Source: CBFGTA01 sp965651595 (GTDB taxonomy: Bacteria; Actinomycetota; Actinomycetes; S36-B12; UBA10799). Taken from it: 20,346 nt of DNA. The translations under genes and the position numbers were made by a program. The notes under the pieces are model-generated. The model worked only from the letters and a program-made list of their open reading frames with translations, had not been told where the DNA came from and did no database searches. Shown here piece after piece: positions 7,699-15,615 of the stretch (position 1 is the stretch's first letter; every line of letters starts with the position of its first letter). The stretch is taken from assembly GCA_965651595.1 (NCBI GenBank), contig CBFGTA010000030.1, positions 1 to 20,346 of the forward strand. Reading direction: 5' to 3'.

Positions 7699-9630
7699 CT
7701 AGGGTGCTTCGAGGGCGGCAATGATGGTGGCCGCATAGGCCTTCGCTCCGGCCGGGGTCAAGTGGGTTCCATCCGGATAGAAGTAGCCCCGCTGCCCAGC
7801 GGAGGCTGACTCCCAGTCCGCCACCCGGACGTTGTCGAATCGTTGTGCCACCGAACGAATCGACGAGTTGGACTGCTGCATCCAGCGGGTGGGAGCCCTC
7901 GTCGTCACCAGGATCACCCGCTCGCGGTCATCTAGCTTCTTAACCGCCGCTGCCAAGTCCTTCTCGTACGCTGGCCCATTGGTGCCCGGGTGGACGACAA
8001 CGACGGGCGCGAGCTGACCGGCGGCCCGTCGCTGTTCGATGCGTTGGTACATGGCGTCACTCTGGCGACTGACGGCCGCATCAATCGTGACCCTCCGCAG
8101 ACGTGAATCGAGAGCGTCACGAGCCCCCACCATGACCGAATCGCCGATCGCGGTGATGGGTTGCCGCCGAATGGGAATGGTGGGGTCGATACCCGTCGAA
8201 AGGTTGTCGTCAACCGGTGTGGCGGGATCTCCGGGAGTTGCCGGGTTGTTGCCTGGCTGCTCCACGAGCTCGGTACCGACTTCAGTGACACCGCCAAGGT
8301 ACGTCTTCTCATTGACCGGTTCAATCGCGGACAATGCTGCCCACAGCAGCGCTGCCGTGCCCACAATCGCAACCCCAGCGATCAACAGGTTCCGGACTGC
8401 GGTCACAGGACTCAGGCGCTTCCAGGCCGCCCACAGTTCTCCCAGTCGTCCCTGCCGAATCGGCATCTCCACATACCGATAGGACAACTCTGCCAAACCG
8501 AAAGTGAGCCCGAGTTGTAAGGCGAAGCTCGGGATCTCAGCAAGTCCGGTGTCGATGCCGGGACGGGTGACCATGAAGATCGGCCAGTGCCACAGATAGA
8601 GGCCGTAGGAACGCCGACCAATGTAGAGCAGGGGCTGGGTTCCCAGCAGCCGCGCCGCTGGGACTCCGGGGTGGCTAGCAACAGCGATCAGAACCGCAAC
8701 GGCGGCTGCGAAGGCGAGGAATCCGCCCCGGTACAGCAGAGTGGAATTCTCGTGGACGGAAACATACGACCAGACGATGATGGTCAGTGCCGCAGCCCCG
8801 ATCGCTGCCAGAACGAGTTGGGCCGCGACCGACAGCCGCCCGCGCAACTGGCCCGGCCGCCAGATGGTGGCCAGCCCAGCGCCGACCAGCAGGCTCATGG
8901 CGTGAGTGTCGGTACCGAAATACAACCGGCTGGGGTCGTTGTCACCTGGCATCGACCACAGAACGCTGAGGGTGAGCATGAACAACGTGGAGCCAATCGC
9001 CGCCCAGATTGCCACCTTCCCCACGAGTTGACGCCCCCGCTTGCGGAACAGGAACACCACCAGCAGCGGCCACACCAGATAGAACTGCTCTTCGACAGCC
9101 AGAGACCATAAGTGCTGCAGCAGCGGCGGGCGTCCGGTGGCTTCGAAATAAGACTGGTCGGCAAAAATGTTGACCCAGTTGGTCACATAGAGCAGGGACG
9201 CGACGATGTCACGTCGCAGTTGTTCGGCCGCGTCGTGTGCAAACAGCAACACGAGCACAGCGCTGGCGGCCAGGACGAGGATCAGTGCAGGCAACAGTCG
9301 GCGGGCGCGGTGAACGTAGAAGCGGCGAAAATCGACCCGACCGGTGTTGGTGAGTTCGGTCAGGATGATCGAAGTGATGAGAAAGCCGGACAGGACGAAG
9401 AAGACATCAACTCCGAGGAAACCACCGGGCAGCCAGGAGGCCGATCCGTGGAATATCAGGACGCCGATCACAGCAATCGCGCGGATCCCGTCAAGAGACG
9501 CTATGTAGCCCATGGGGCGCACGCGGGCGGATCGCGTGGCATTGGGTCGACGTGGTGGTTTCGGCTTCTGGGTACGAACCGCAGGACGAGGAGATGGCCG
9601 CACGGGCCGATTCCTCGCGGTCGTACTCAT
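7699..9630 (-). CDS. Membrane O-acyltransferase (acyltransferase 3) with C-terminal SGNH domain
   Basis: This 643-residue protein is of the OafA/YrhL type, which transfers acetyl or other acyl groups to surface polysaccharides, peptidoglycan or glycolipids. A basic, Pro-rich cytoplasmic tail (1-40) precedes the acyltransferase-3 membrane domain (about 41-420). That domain shows SLDGIRAIAVIGVLIFH with the conserved H61, GGFLGVDVFFVLSGFLI (69-85), a basic RRFYVHRARRLLPAL loop (102-116), and LWSLAVEEQFYLVWP (174-188). A Pro/Thr-rich extracytoplasmic linker (about 445-490) leads to an SGNH-hydrolase-like domain: GDS with S498, HPGTNG (547-552) and DGTH with D620 and H623, all catalytic positions being present. 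The ATG has AGGAGT five bases upstream. The sugar substrate cannot be read from the sequence. The next gene, DUF5522, follows 15 bp later; dnaE2 ends about 100 bp upstream on the same strand. Confidence 0.93.
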   Translation of the reverse strand: MSTTARNRPVRPSPRPAVRTQKPKPPRRPNATRSARVRPMGYIASLDGIRAIAVIGVLIFHGSASWLPGGFLGVDVFFVLSGFLITSIILTELTNTGRVDFRRFYVHRARRLLPALILVLAASAVLVLLFAHDAAEQLRRDIVASLLYVTNWVNIFADQSYFEATGRPPLLQHLWSLAVEEQFYLVWPLLVVFLFRKRGRQLVGKVAIWAAIGSTLFMLTLSVLWSMPGDNDPSRLYFGTDTHAMSLLVGAGLATIWRPGQLRGRLSVAAQLVLAAIGAAALTIIVWSYVSVHENSTLLYRGGFLAFAAAVAVLIAVASHPGVPAARLLGTQPLLYIGRRSYGLYLWHWPIFMVTRPGIDTGLAEIPSFALQLGLTFGLAELSYRYVEMPIRQGRLGELWAAWKRLSPVTAVRNLLIAGVAIVGTAALLWAALSAIEPVNEKTYLGGVTEVGTELVEQPGNNPATPGDPATPVDDNLSTGIDPTIPIRRQPITAIGDSVMVGARDALDSRLRRVTIDAAVSRQSDAMYQRIEQRRAAGQLAPVVVVHPGTNGPAYEKDLAAAVKKLDDRERVILVTTRAPTRWMQQSNSSIRSVAQRFDNVRVADWESASAGQRGYFYPDGTHLTPAGAKAYAATIIAALEAP

Positions 9631-9700
9631 GGTGACTCCTTGACAGGGCGGGACTAACGGATGCCTGATGTTTGAGGCTAATCGTCGGGCGGGCCCGGGG

Positions 9701-9714
9701 ACGGTATTGACCGT
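9701..9714. repeat. Short inverted repeat between dnaE2 and acyltransferase
   Basis: A perfect 5-bp inverted repeat, ACGGT (9701-9705) and ACCGT (9710-9714), with a 4-base centre lies in the 102-bp gap upstream of the acyltransferase. It could be a small hairpin or an operator. No T-tract accompanies it and I see no clear promoter in the gap. Confidence 0.25.
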
Positions 9715-9732
9715 GCGTGCCGTGCGGTCGAC

Positions 9733-12700
9733 TCAGCGGAAATCGCGTGAGCCGACCGAGACTGGGCAGGTGAGGCCATGAGCGAGGTGCGCGAGGACGC
9801 TGATGGAGTCGCCGGATCGCTGAACGGTTCCTCGAACCGCCAAAGCAGTGGCCGTGCCGATCATCGGCATGTGCGCGCGCCACGTGTTCTGTCGGCAAAT
9901 CACGTTCACTAATCCAGTGTCATCCTCCAGATTGATGAACGTCACCCCTGCTGCTGTTTCGGGCCGCTGCCGGTGAGTGACGAACCCCACCACCCACACC
10001 GGCTGCTCAGGCGCACACTCCATCAGTTCCGTTGCCCGCACCCACGGAACCGCCCGCACCCACGGAACCGCTCGGTGTCGGGGACCGAGCGGGTGAGCTT
10101 GGTCGGAGTGGGACTGTTCGAGAGGGGTGGAGGGTCGTAGCCCAAGGCGGTCGAGCTGTGTGTACAACAACGAGAGGGGAGGCCGACCTAGTGAGACCCC
10201 AGTGGTGGTGAGGTCGGCGACTAAGAGTTCGGTCGCGGTCATAGTCGGTAGCGGGGGAGCCTCAACCGGAATGTCGAGTCCGGGCAGTTGGCCTGGCGAG
10301 GAATGGGCAGCAACGGATGCTTCCCACAGGCTGGCTCGCCGATCGTGTGCGTCCAGGCTGCTAGTGGCCCCAGCAGCAGCGAGTGCCTCCAGAGACGACT
10401 GTGACAGCCCGGCGATGCTGGCCAGTTCGGAAAGACTTCGGTAGCCCTCGGCGGGGCGCCCGGTGGTGACCCGCGCAGCAGTGTCACTGCCGATCCCGCG
10501 CACCGACGACAATCCAAGCCGCACAGCCCAGTCGCGATCGCGGCGTTCAGGAAGCTTCTGCGTAGGAGTAACAGCTGATGGAGGTGGGACAGGAGGCTGT
10601 GGCTCCAGCCGGGCGTCAGCATCGCTCGCGTTGATCTCGGGAGGGAGGACGGTGACTCCGTGGCGTTGGGCATCAGCTATCAAAGTGGCCGGCGACCAGA
10701 ACCCCATCGGCTGAGAATTCAGTAAAGCGGTCAAAAAGGCGGCCGGGTAGTGCAACTTCAGCCAGGCGCTCGCGTACACGAGGTACGCGAAAGAAGCCGA
10801 ATGAGACTCGGGGAAGCCGAAGTTCGCGAAAGAACGCAGTTGATGGAATATCTCCTCGGCAGCATCTCCGGCAATGCCCTTCTCATCCATCCCCGCAAAC
10901 AGCTTCTCGCGCAGGGCATCCATCCGTTGAGAAGACCGCTTCGAACTCATCGCCTGACGCAACTGGTCGGCATCAGCGGGACTGAATCCCGCCGCGTCGA
11001 TGGCCATCTGCATGAGTTGTTCCTGGAACAGCGGAACCCCCAAAGTCTTGCGCAGAGCTGGCTCCAGGACGGGGTGGGGCGGGTCAGGGGCTTCTTGACC
11101 GTCGCGCCGACGTAAGTAGGGGTGGACCGAACCACCCTGGATGGGGCCGGGCCGGATGAGTGCCACTTCGATGACGAGATCGTAGAAGCATCGAGGTTTC
11201 AAACGCGGCAACGTGGCCATCTGGGCGCGTGATTCCACTTGAAACACGCCGACCGTGTCAGCTCGACACAGTTGTTCGTAGACGGCATCTTCCTGGGGCA
11301 AGGTCGCCAGGTCGACGGTGGTCCCGCTGGATTCAGCGACGAGCTTCATGCAGCGGTGAATTGCCTCCAGCATCCCCAATCCGAGCAAGTCGAACTTGAT
11401 GAGGCCAACTCGTGCGCAGTCGTCTTTGTCCCACTGAATCACGGTGCGACCAGCAGCAGTGGCCCATTCGACGGGACACACCTCGATAATCGGTCGATCG
11501 CACATCACCATCCCTCCTGAATGCACCCCGAGATGGCGCGGTAGGTCGAGGAACCCGCGGGCGAGGTCGACAACCTCAGGGGGGATCGTGGACTCGTCAC
11601 GTACATTCACATGGCTACGACTGTGGTGGTCAAGAGCGCGGGTCCAAGCGTCGGCACTGCCCTGATCGAAACCGAGGCTTCGGGCCGCGTCTCGAATCGC
11701 CATGCGGGGCCGGTAGGTGATGACGTTGGCAACTTGGGCACAGTGGTGCCGGCCGTGACGTTGGTAAACGTACTGAATCACTTCTTCACGTCGAGCACTC
11801 TCGATGTCGACGTCGATATCGGGGGGACCATCTCGGGCCGGAGAGAGGAAACGCTCGAAAAGTAACCCGAGTGCCACCGGATCACAGTTGGTGATTCCGA
11901 GGGCATAACAAACGGCGGAGTTGGCCGCCGATCCTCGGCCCTGACAGAGGATGTCGTGGGAGCGGCAAAACTCGACGATGTCCCAGACGATCAGGAAGTA
12001 ACCAGCGAATCCGAGGTCCTCGATGACCGCTAGCTCCTTGTCGAGTTGCTTCCACGCCCCGGGCACGCGCTCGCAGCCGCGTTCGCCGTAAAGCCGCCGG
12101 GCCCCCTGCTCGACGAGCGAGCGGAGAAGTTGGGGTTCGCTGGTGGTGGTCGTGCTGGTCGTGCTGGTGGTCATGCCGCTCGGGGCAGTGAAGTGTGGCA
12201 GTTGGGGTGCTAGCAGAGACAGATCAAAGGCCAGGTCGCGGCCGAGTTCGCCAGCTCGCTCTACTGCCCCGGGATAGTGGCGAAAGCGTCGGAGTTGTTC
12301 GGTCGCAGACCGCAAATGGGCAGTAGGAGACGGGTTCAACCACGGGTCCATATCCGACAAACACTTTCGGGCACGGGTGGACCAGACTGCAGTAGCCAAC
12401 CGAAACTCGGAAGGAGTGGCGTAGTGGGCGTTTGTGGTGGCGACAGTGTCGACTCCGCAACGGTGAGCCAGGGCCGTGAGTTGGTCATTGCGGAGATTGT
12501 CACCTGGCAGGCAGTGATCCCACAACTCCACTTTGACGTTCTCGCGCCCAAACACCTCGACCAGGAGGCCGAGCTCATCCTGGGCTGCCAGCGGGCCGCC
12601 AGAGGCCAGTGCGGCCGGGACAGTGCCCTTCCGGCAGCCGGTAAGAATCACCCAGTTGTTGCGGTGATCGACCTGGAAAACATCTTCTTTCGATAGCTGT

Positions 12701-13068
12701 GGCTTTCCTTTCGATCCCCGCAAATTGGCCAGGGACACCATGCGGCAGAGGCTGGAATAGCCCTCCACATTGCGCACGAGGATGACGAGGTGGGTGCCAT
12801 CTGGGTCGGGTGTCTCGGAACGTGCTGAGACGGCCTGAAGAGTCACCTCCGCCCCTATGACAGTAGGCATGCCAGCGGTCCGGGCTGCGTCAGAAAACTG
12901 CACGAGACCGTAGAAGCCGTTGTGATCGATGAGAGCGAGGGCATCGAGTTCGAGCTCGCAGGCCACCTCAACCATGCGAGCCGGAGAGCTCACTCCGTCC
13001 AGGAAACTGAACGAAGAGTGCGCGTGCAGTTCTGCGTAGCCAGATGGTGTCGAGCGAGTTCTAGTCAT
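9733..13068 (-). CDS. dnaE2: Error-prone DNA polymerase III alpha subunit DnaE2
   Basis: This C-family polymerase performs mutagenic translesion synthesis in the SOS response together with ImuB and ImuA'. From ATG at 13068 it has 1111 residues, typical for DnaE2. The frame stays open upstream, but the stretch before this ATG overlaps imuB and is not DnaE2-like; the chosen ATG overlaps the imuB end by eight bases. The PHP domain opens with YAELHAHSSFSFLDG (H15, H17). The palm has GRGSAANSAVCYALGIT (377-393), PPDIDVDIES with catalytic D419 and D421, and D560 in IKFDLLGLGML. FGFPESHSASFAYLVYASAWLK follows in the finger/thumb region, and an OB fold (VTHRQRP, GVTFINLEDDTGLVNVICR) closes the protein. 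Oddities are a Ser/Thr-only tract near 299-310 and an exact hexapeptide duplication (RAVPWV twice) near 1000-1012 just before the OB fold. Confidence 0.95.
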   Translation of the reverse strand: MTRTRSTPSGYAELHAHSSFSFLDGVSSPARMVEVACELELDALALIDHNGFYGLVQFSDAARTAGMPTVIGAEVTLQAVSARSETPDPDGTHLVILVRNVEGYSSLCRMVSLANLRGSKGKPQLSKEDVFQVDHRNNWVILTGCRKGTVPAALASGGPLAAQDELGLLVEVFGRENVKVELWDHCLPGDNLRNDQLTALAHRCGVDTVATTNAHYATPSEFRLATAVWSTRARKCLSDMDPWLNPSPTAHLRSATEQLRRFRHYPGAVERAGELGRDLAFDLSLLAPQLPHFTAPSGMTTSTTSTTTTSEPQLLRSLVEQGARRLYGERGCERVPGAWKQLDKELAVIEDLGFAGYFLIVWDIVEFCRSHDILCQGRGSAANSAVCYALGITNCDPVALGLLFERFLSPARDGPPDIDVDIESARREEVIQYVYQRHGRHHCAQVANVITYRPRMAIRDAARSLGFDQGSADAWTRALDHHSRSHVNVRDESTIPPEVVDLARGFLDLPRHLGVHSGGMVMCDRPIIEVCPVEWATAAGRTVIQWDKDDCARVGLIKFDLLGLGMLEAIHRCMKLVAESSGTTVDLATLPQEDAVYEQLCRADTVGVFQVESRAQMATLPRLKPRCFYDLVIEVALIRPGPIQGGSVHPYLRRRDGQEAPDPPHPVLEPALRKTLGVPLFQEQLMQMAIDAAGFSPADADQLRQAMSSKRSSQRMDALREKLFAGMDEKGIAGDAAEEIFHQLRSFANFGFPESHSASFAYLVYASAWLKLHYPAAFLTALLNSQPMGFWSPATLIADAQRHGVTVLPPEINASDADARLEPQPPVPPPSAVTPTQKLPERRDRDWAVRLGLSSVRGIGSDTAARVTTGRPAEGYRSLSELASIAGLSQSSLEALAAAGATSSLDAHDRRASLWEASVAAHSSPGQLPGLDIPVEAPPLPTMTATELLVADLTTTGVSLGRPPLSLLYTQLDRLGLRPSTPLEQSHSDQAHPLGPRHRAVPWVRAVPWVRATELMECAPEQPVWVVGFVTHRQRPETAAGVTFINLEDDTGLVNVICRQNTWRAHMPMIGTATALAVRGTVQRSGDSISVLAHLAHGLTCPVSVGSRDFR
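10035..10070. repeat. Perfect 18-bp tandem duplication inside dnaE2
   Basis: Two head-to-tail copies of an 18-base unit (CCCGCACCCACGGAACCG) at 10035-10052 and 10053-10070 are identical. On the coding strand they encode a hexapeptide twice (RAVPWV RAVPWV) in the linker before the OB domain. Being a multiple of three, the duplication keeps the frame. Identity of the copies suggests a recent slippage event. Confidence 0.85.
12141..12175. repeat. Low-complexity GGT/CGT tract inside dnaE2
   Basis: A run of TGGTGGTGGTCGTGCTGGTC-like triplets encodes a Thr/Ser-only stretch (TTSTTSTTTTS) at about residues 300-310 of DnaE2, between the PHP domain and the palm. It is a simple-sequence coding insertion, not a mobile or CRISPR repeat. 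Confidence 0.6.
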
Positions 13069-14764
13069 AAATGGCCTCGATCCACCAGCGGGCCTGGGCG
13101 AAGCAGCACAGGTAGGCCCGTGGCTCGTCCGTAACGAACTGGAATCGACACAGGCGCTCGGCCCGATCGGAGTCCCACCAGCGCTCATCGAAGAGCCAGG
13201 GGCCGTTCCACCGAGTGATGTGGCACACGGTGCCCGTCGAATGCGGAAGAAGCGAATACTGAAGAAAGAGGGGCTCCTCGCTCAGGGTGGCGCGCACCGA
13301 CACTGTTACTGCTGCGGTGCTCCCGCGTACCTGAACCGGAACCGCATTCGTGAAGACCACCGTGGGTGCCGGATCAGGTAAGCCGCCTGGCCACGGGAAT
13401 CCCCGGTGAACATTGGTCAGTGCTGGCGATGACGACTGCTGTGTCCAGTCCACTAGTTCGAACTGCGCTCGCGGGCCACGTCCACCTCGCAACTTGGTGC
13501 GGGTGATTCGGGCGTTGGGCAGAATCTCGTTGACTCGATCGAGGCCCCGAATGGCGCGACGGTCAGCATCGGACATCTGACCCGACACAGTGCTCTGCAA
13601 ATCGTCTCCAGCGATCCACTCGCTGGCGGTCAAGCTGATGCGATACACCCCAGAAGTAGGTCGATCGGGTTCAGGCCCTGACAACCAACTCGTCAACTGC
13701 CAGCGCAAGCGATCCACGATTGCCTGGGTGTCGAAGGTGAACGGAGCATGCCACATTCGACTGCTGATCTCGGCGTGCTCCGTTTCCAACTCGATCTCCA
13801 TGTGGGTGCAGGCAACCCCACGGCTCGTGAGCAGCTCAAGGAGTTCACTGGCGATTCCGCGAACGATGAAGGCAACTGCGTCCACCTGCTCGACAGGAGC
13901 GTCGAGCACACGCTCCACATGGGGTCGTTGGGTGAATCGATGGCGAGACAGCGGATGCGGGCAGTGACCGTTGAGCTCCCGCCAAGCGGCCACCGCTGCT
14001 GTGCCGAAACGGGTTTCCACCGCGGACACGGGCAGTCGGGCAAACTGGCCCAGGCTGGCGATGCCCAAAGGCCCGGCGATATCAGTGACCGCAGGCAGCT
14101 TCAAGACATCGATGGGAATCGAATCGAGGAATGGCTCGTGCTTATCAGGGGGAAGGGCCACGCTTCGCGGCCCGATCTGATGAGCCCACAGTTCGGAATG
14201 CTGACGGGGGGCTGCGGCAAGCAGAGCAGTCATGCGTTGGGTGGAGAAAGCCATGAAAACCGGAGGCGGATCGTGGGGAGAGAAAATTCCTGTGAGTCGT
14301 CTCTGGATCGCATCGCGAACCTGGTGTTCGCAGTCAGCGATGCTTCCGTAGAAATGGATGGGACTGGCAGCGGGAAAGAGGCAGAGCCCGGGTTCAACAA
14401 CCTCAAGATGAGGTACTGCTTGGGACAGAGACAAGGCCACGTCCTCAAAGAGGATGGATTCGTTGTGAGGGTGAGGATCCAGAATGAGCAGGTGGGGACA
14501 GCAAGCCAGGGCGGCTCGTTTGCGCTGAGCGGGGCGTACCCCCATGTCGCGAGCAGTCGAGGTGGCGGCACTGATGCGTCCGGCTGACAGCAGCGCGAGT
14601 GGTTCAGTGAGGGGGACGCTGGCGACCTGGGCGGCGACGGCGAGAGGCCAGTCCGCAATGCCGACAGCGCCGTAGAGGTAAGCCGGGCCTGCTGGGTTGT
14701 CGACGGGCTCGGTGGCAGCGGCCGTTGGAAGCGTGAACAAAGAGTCGTAGACGGGAACAGACAT
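13061..14764 (-). CDS. imuB: ImuB, inactive Y-family polymerase-like mutasome hub
   Basis: ImuB is a Y-family homologue that lacks polymerase activity and bridges DnaE2, the beta clamp and ImuA' during SOS mutagenesis. The preferred start is ATG at 14764, four bases after the imuA' stop, giving 567 residues; the frame is open further upstream but that part overlaps imuA'. Recognisable parts are ADWPLAVAA (38-46), where the active polymerases' acidic motif is absent, SAATSTARDMGVRPAQRKRAA-type helices, PHLLILDPHP, VEPGLCLFP, IHFYGSIADCEHQVRDAI, a thumb/little-finger region including LGIASLGQFARLP, and the C-terminal RAYLCCFAQARWWIEAIYD ending typical of actinobacterial ImuB. Missing palm carboxylates fit a non-catalytic role. 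It overlaps the dnaE2 start by eight bases, so translation is probably coupled. Confidence 0.93.
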   Translation of the reverse strand: MSVPVYDSLFTLPTAAATEPVDNPAGPAYLYGAVGIADWPLAVAAQVASVPLTEPLALLSAGRISAATSTARDMGVRPAQRKRAALACCPHLLILDPHPHNESILFEDVALSLSQAVPHLEVVEPGLCLFPAASPIHFYGSIADCEHQVRDAIQRRLTGIFSPHDPPPVFMAFSTQRMTALLAAAPRQHSELWAHQIGPRSVALPPDKHEPFLDSIPIDVLKLPAVTDIAGPLGIASLGQFARLPVSAVETRFGTAAVAAWRELNGHCPHPLSRHRFTQRPHVERVLDAPVEQVDAVAFIVRGIASELLELLTSRGVACTHMEIELETEHAEISSRMWHAPFTFDTQAIVDRLRWQLTSWLSGPEPDRPTSGVYRISLTASEWIAGDDLQSTVSGQMSDADRRAIRGLDRVNEILPNARITRTKLRGGRGPRAQFELVDWTQQSSSPALTNVHRGFPWPGGLPDPAPTVVFTNAVPVQVRGSTAAVTVSVRATLSEEPLFLQYSLLPHSTGTVCHITRWNGPWLFDERWWDSDRAERLCRFQFVTDEPRAYLCCFAQARWWIEAIYD

Positions 14765-14768
14765 AGTT

Positions 14769-15401
14769 CTAACTAGCGATTGCAGTCGGAGCGAAGGCGA
14801 GTTCGTGGACAAGAGGCGCCGGGTGGATCCGTCGACCCGACACGGTGACATGGGCATGCGTCGCAGTGATCACTCCGTGGCCGCAATCGATTCCCTGCCA
14901 GGTCGTGCCGTGCACGCGAAGCACAACGTCAGGGGTGTGGGGCCACAGGTTCGATAGTGGGGGAGTGTTAGTTTCCGGGACTGGAACGTGGTTCATCACC
15001 AGCACCACACTGGAACGCTGACGGGCTCGAGCCATGAGCTTGCTCACCTGGGTTGATCGAATGCGATATCCACCGGTTGCTCGGTGTGAAACGTTGAGCA
15101 CCACGAAATCGAAGGAGTCGATGAGAACTCCCACCGCAGTGAACCAGGTGACGGGGGAGACGCTGGCAGGAGAGATGGTGGCCAGGCGCTCGAGAGGCAC
15201 TCCGTACTCGTGGGCCGCGCGGTACCCCAGGTGCTCGAATCCAGCCAGAACAGCCCAACTGCCTGATCGCAAAGGGTGGGACAAGAGTGAGAAAAGCAGG
15301 GACGTCTTCCCGGCCTCGCCATCAAGAGCGACGCAGCTTCCGCCCCGCAAACCATGAGGTAAGACAGGTTCCAGGGAGGGGTCGACGGCAAGAGAAGGCA
15401 T
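14769..15401 (-). CDS. imuA': ImuA' RecA-like mutasome accessory protein
   Basis: This 210-residue protein is the first gene of the cassette. ImuA' proteins are RecA-fold relatives that assist ImuB and DnaE2 at lesions. The N-terminus carries a Walker-A-like loop, ALDGEAGKTSLLFSLL (25-40), which keeps GKT/S but lacks the usual first Gly. VLAGFEHLGYRAAHEYGVPLERLA (52-75), a hydrophobic FDFVVLNVSH strand (98-107; Walker-B-like) and ARARQRSSVVLVMNH (124-138) follow the RecA-type order. The start ATG at 15401 has no Shine-Dalgarno sequence; a -10 hexamer and the SOS box lie directly upstream, pointing to a leaderless mRNA. The length and position before imuB support the name; the protein family is poorly conserved, so the call leans partly on context. 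Confidence 0.85.
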   Translation of the reverse strand: MPSLAVDPSLEPVLPHGLRGGSCVALDGEAGKTSLLFSLLSHPLRSGSWAVLAGFEHLGYRAAHEYGVPLERLATISPASVSPVTWFTAVGVLIDSFDFVVLNVSHRATGGYRIRSTQVSKLMARARQRSSVVLVMNHVPVPETNTPPLSNLWPHTPDVVLRVHGTTWQGIDCGHGVITATHAHVTVSGRRIHPAPLVHELAFAPTAIAS

Positions 15402-15407
15402 GACGCC

Positions 15408-15413
15408 AGATTA
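15408..15413 (-). promoter_or_regulatory. Probable -10 element of imuA'-imuB-dnaE2 operon
   Basis: Read on the minus strand, the hexamer is TAATCT, matching the actinobacterial TANNNT form. It lies six bases before the imuA' ATG, so transcription would begin at or next to the A of the start codon, giving a leaderless mRNA. No good -35 hexamer is seen; the LexA box fills the position just upstream, as expected for a repressor that blocks polymerase. Confidence 0.55.
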
Positions 15414-15429
15414 TCGAACATATGTTCGA
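15414..15429. promoter_or_regulatory. LexA-binding SOS box
   Basis: TCGAACATATGTTCGA is a perfect 16-base palindrome and fits the actinobacterial/Gram-positive LexA consensus (TCGAAC-N4-GTTCGA). It lies 12 bases upstream of imuA' and abuts the proposed -10 hexamer, so bound LexA would block the promoter. This predicts DNA-damage induction of imuA', imuB and dnaE2. The divergent DUF2207 gene begins about 190 bases away and is less likely to be controlled by it. Confidence 0.93.
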
Positions 15430-15615
15430 ACTACGAGGAATTTTCTCGGATTACTCCATTCGGGCGAGTCCGGGCAATGATGGGGTGTGGTGGGCGCTCA
15501 TTGCGAACCCGCAGGTCGCAGACACGGCCTGGCCGGTGGTTATTGGTCACCGATTTCGGTTCATGGAGGACTATCGTGGGGCCGAGCAGTCCGGTGAAGG
15601 TGAGGGGTGGGATAC

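Noticed and set aside
12130..12180. Short repeated triplets considered as a CRISPR-like or mobile repeat.
   Set aside because: There are no spacers or unit structure; it is a coding low-complexity tract in dnaE2.
13069..13188. Upstream extension of dnaE2 to an ATG at 13188.
   Set aside because: The extra 40 residues overlap imuB and do not resemble DnaE2, while ATG 13068 sits at the normal distance before the PHP motif and overlaps the imuB stop in a coupled arrangement.
13748..14587. 279-codon plus-strand frame opposite imuB.
   Set aside because: It is a mirror of the imuB coding frame with no recognisable protein features and no ribosome-binding site.
14765..14857. Upstream extension of imuB to an ATG at 14857.
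   Set aside because: The extra 31 residues overlap the imuA' C-terminus and look like antisense-free out-of-frame code; ATG 14764 right after the imuA' stop is the natural start.
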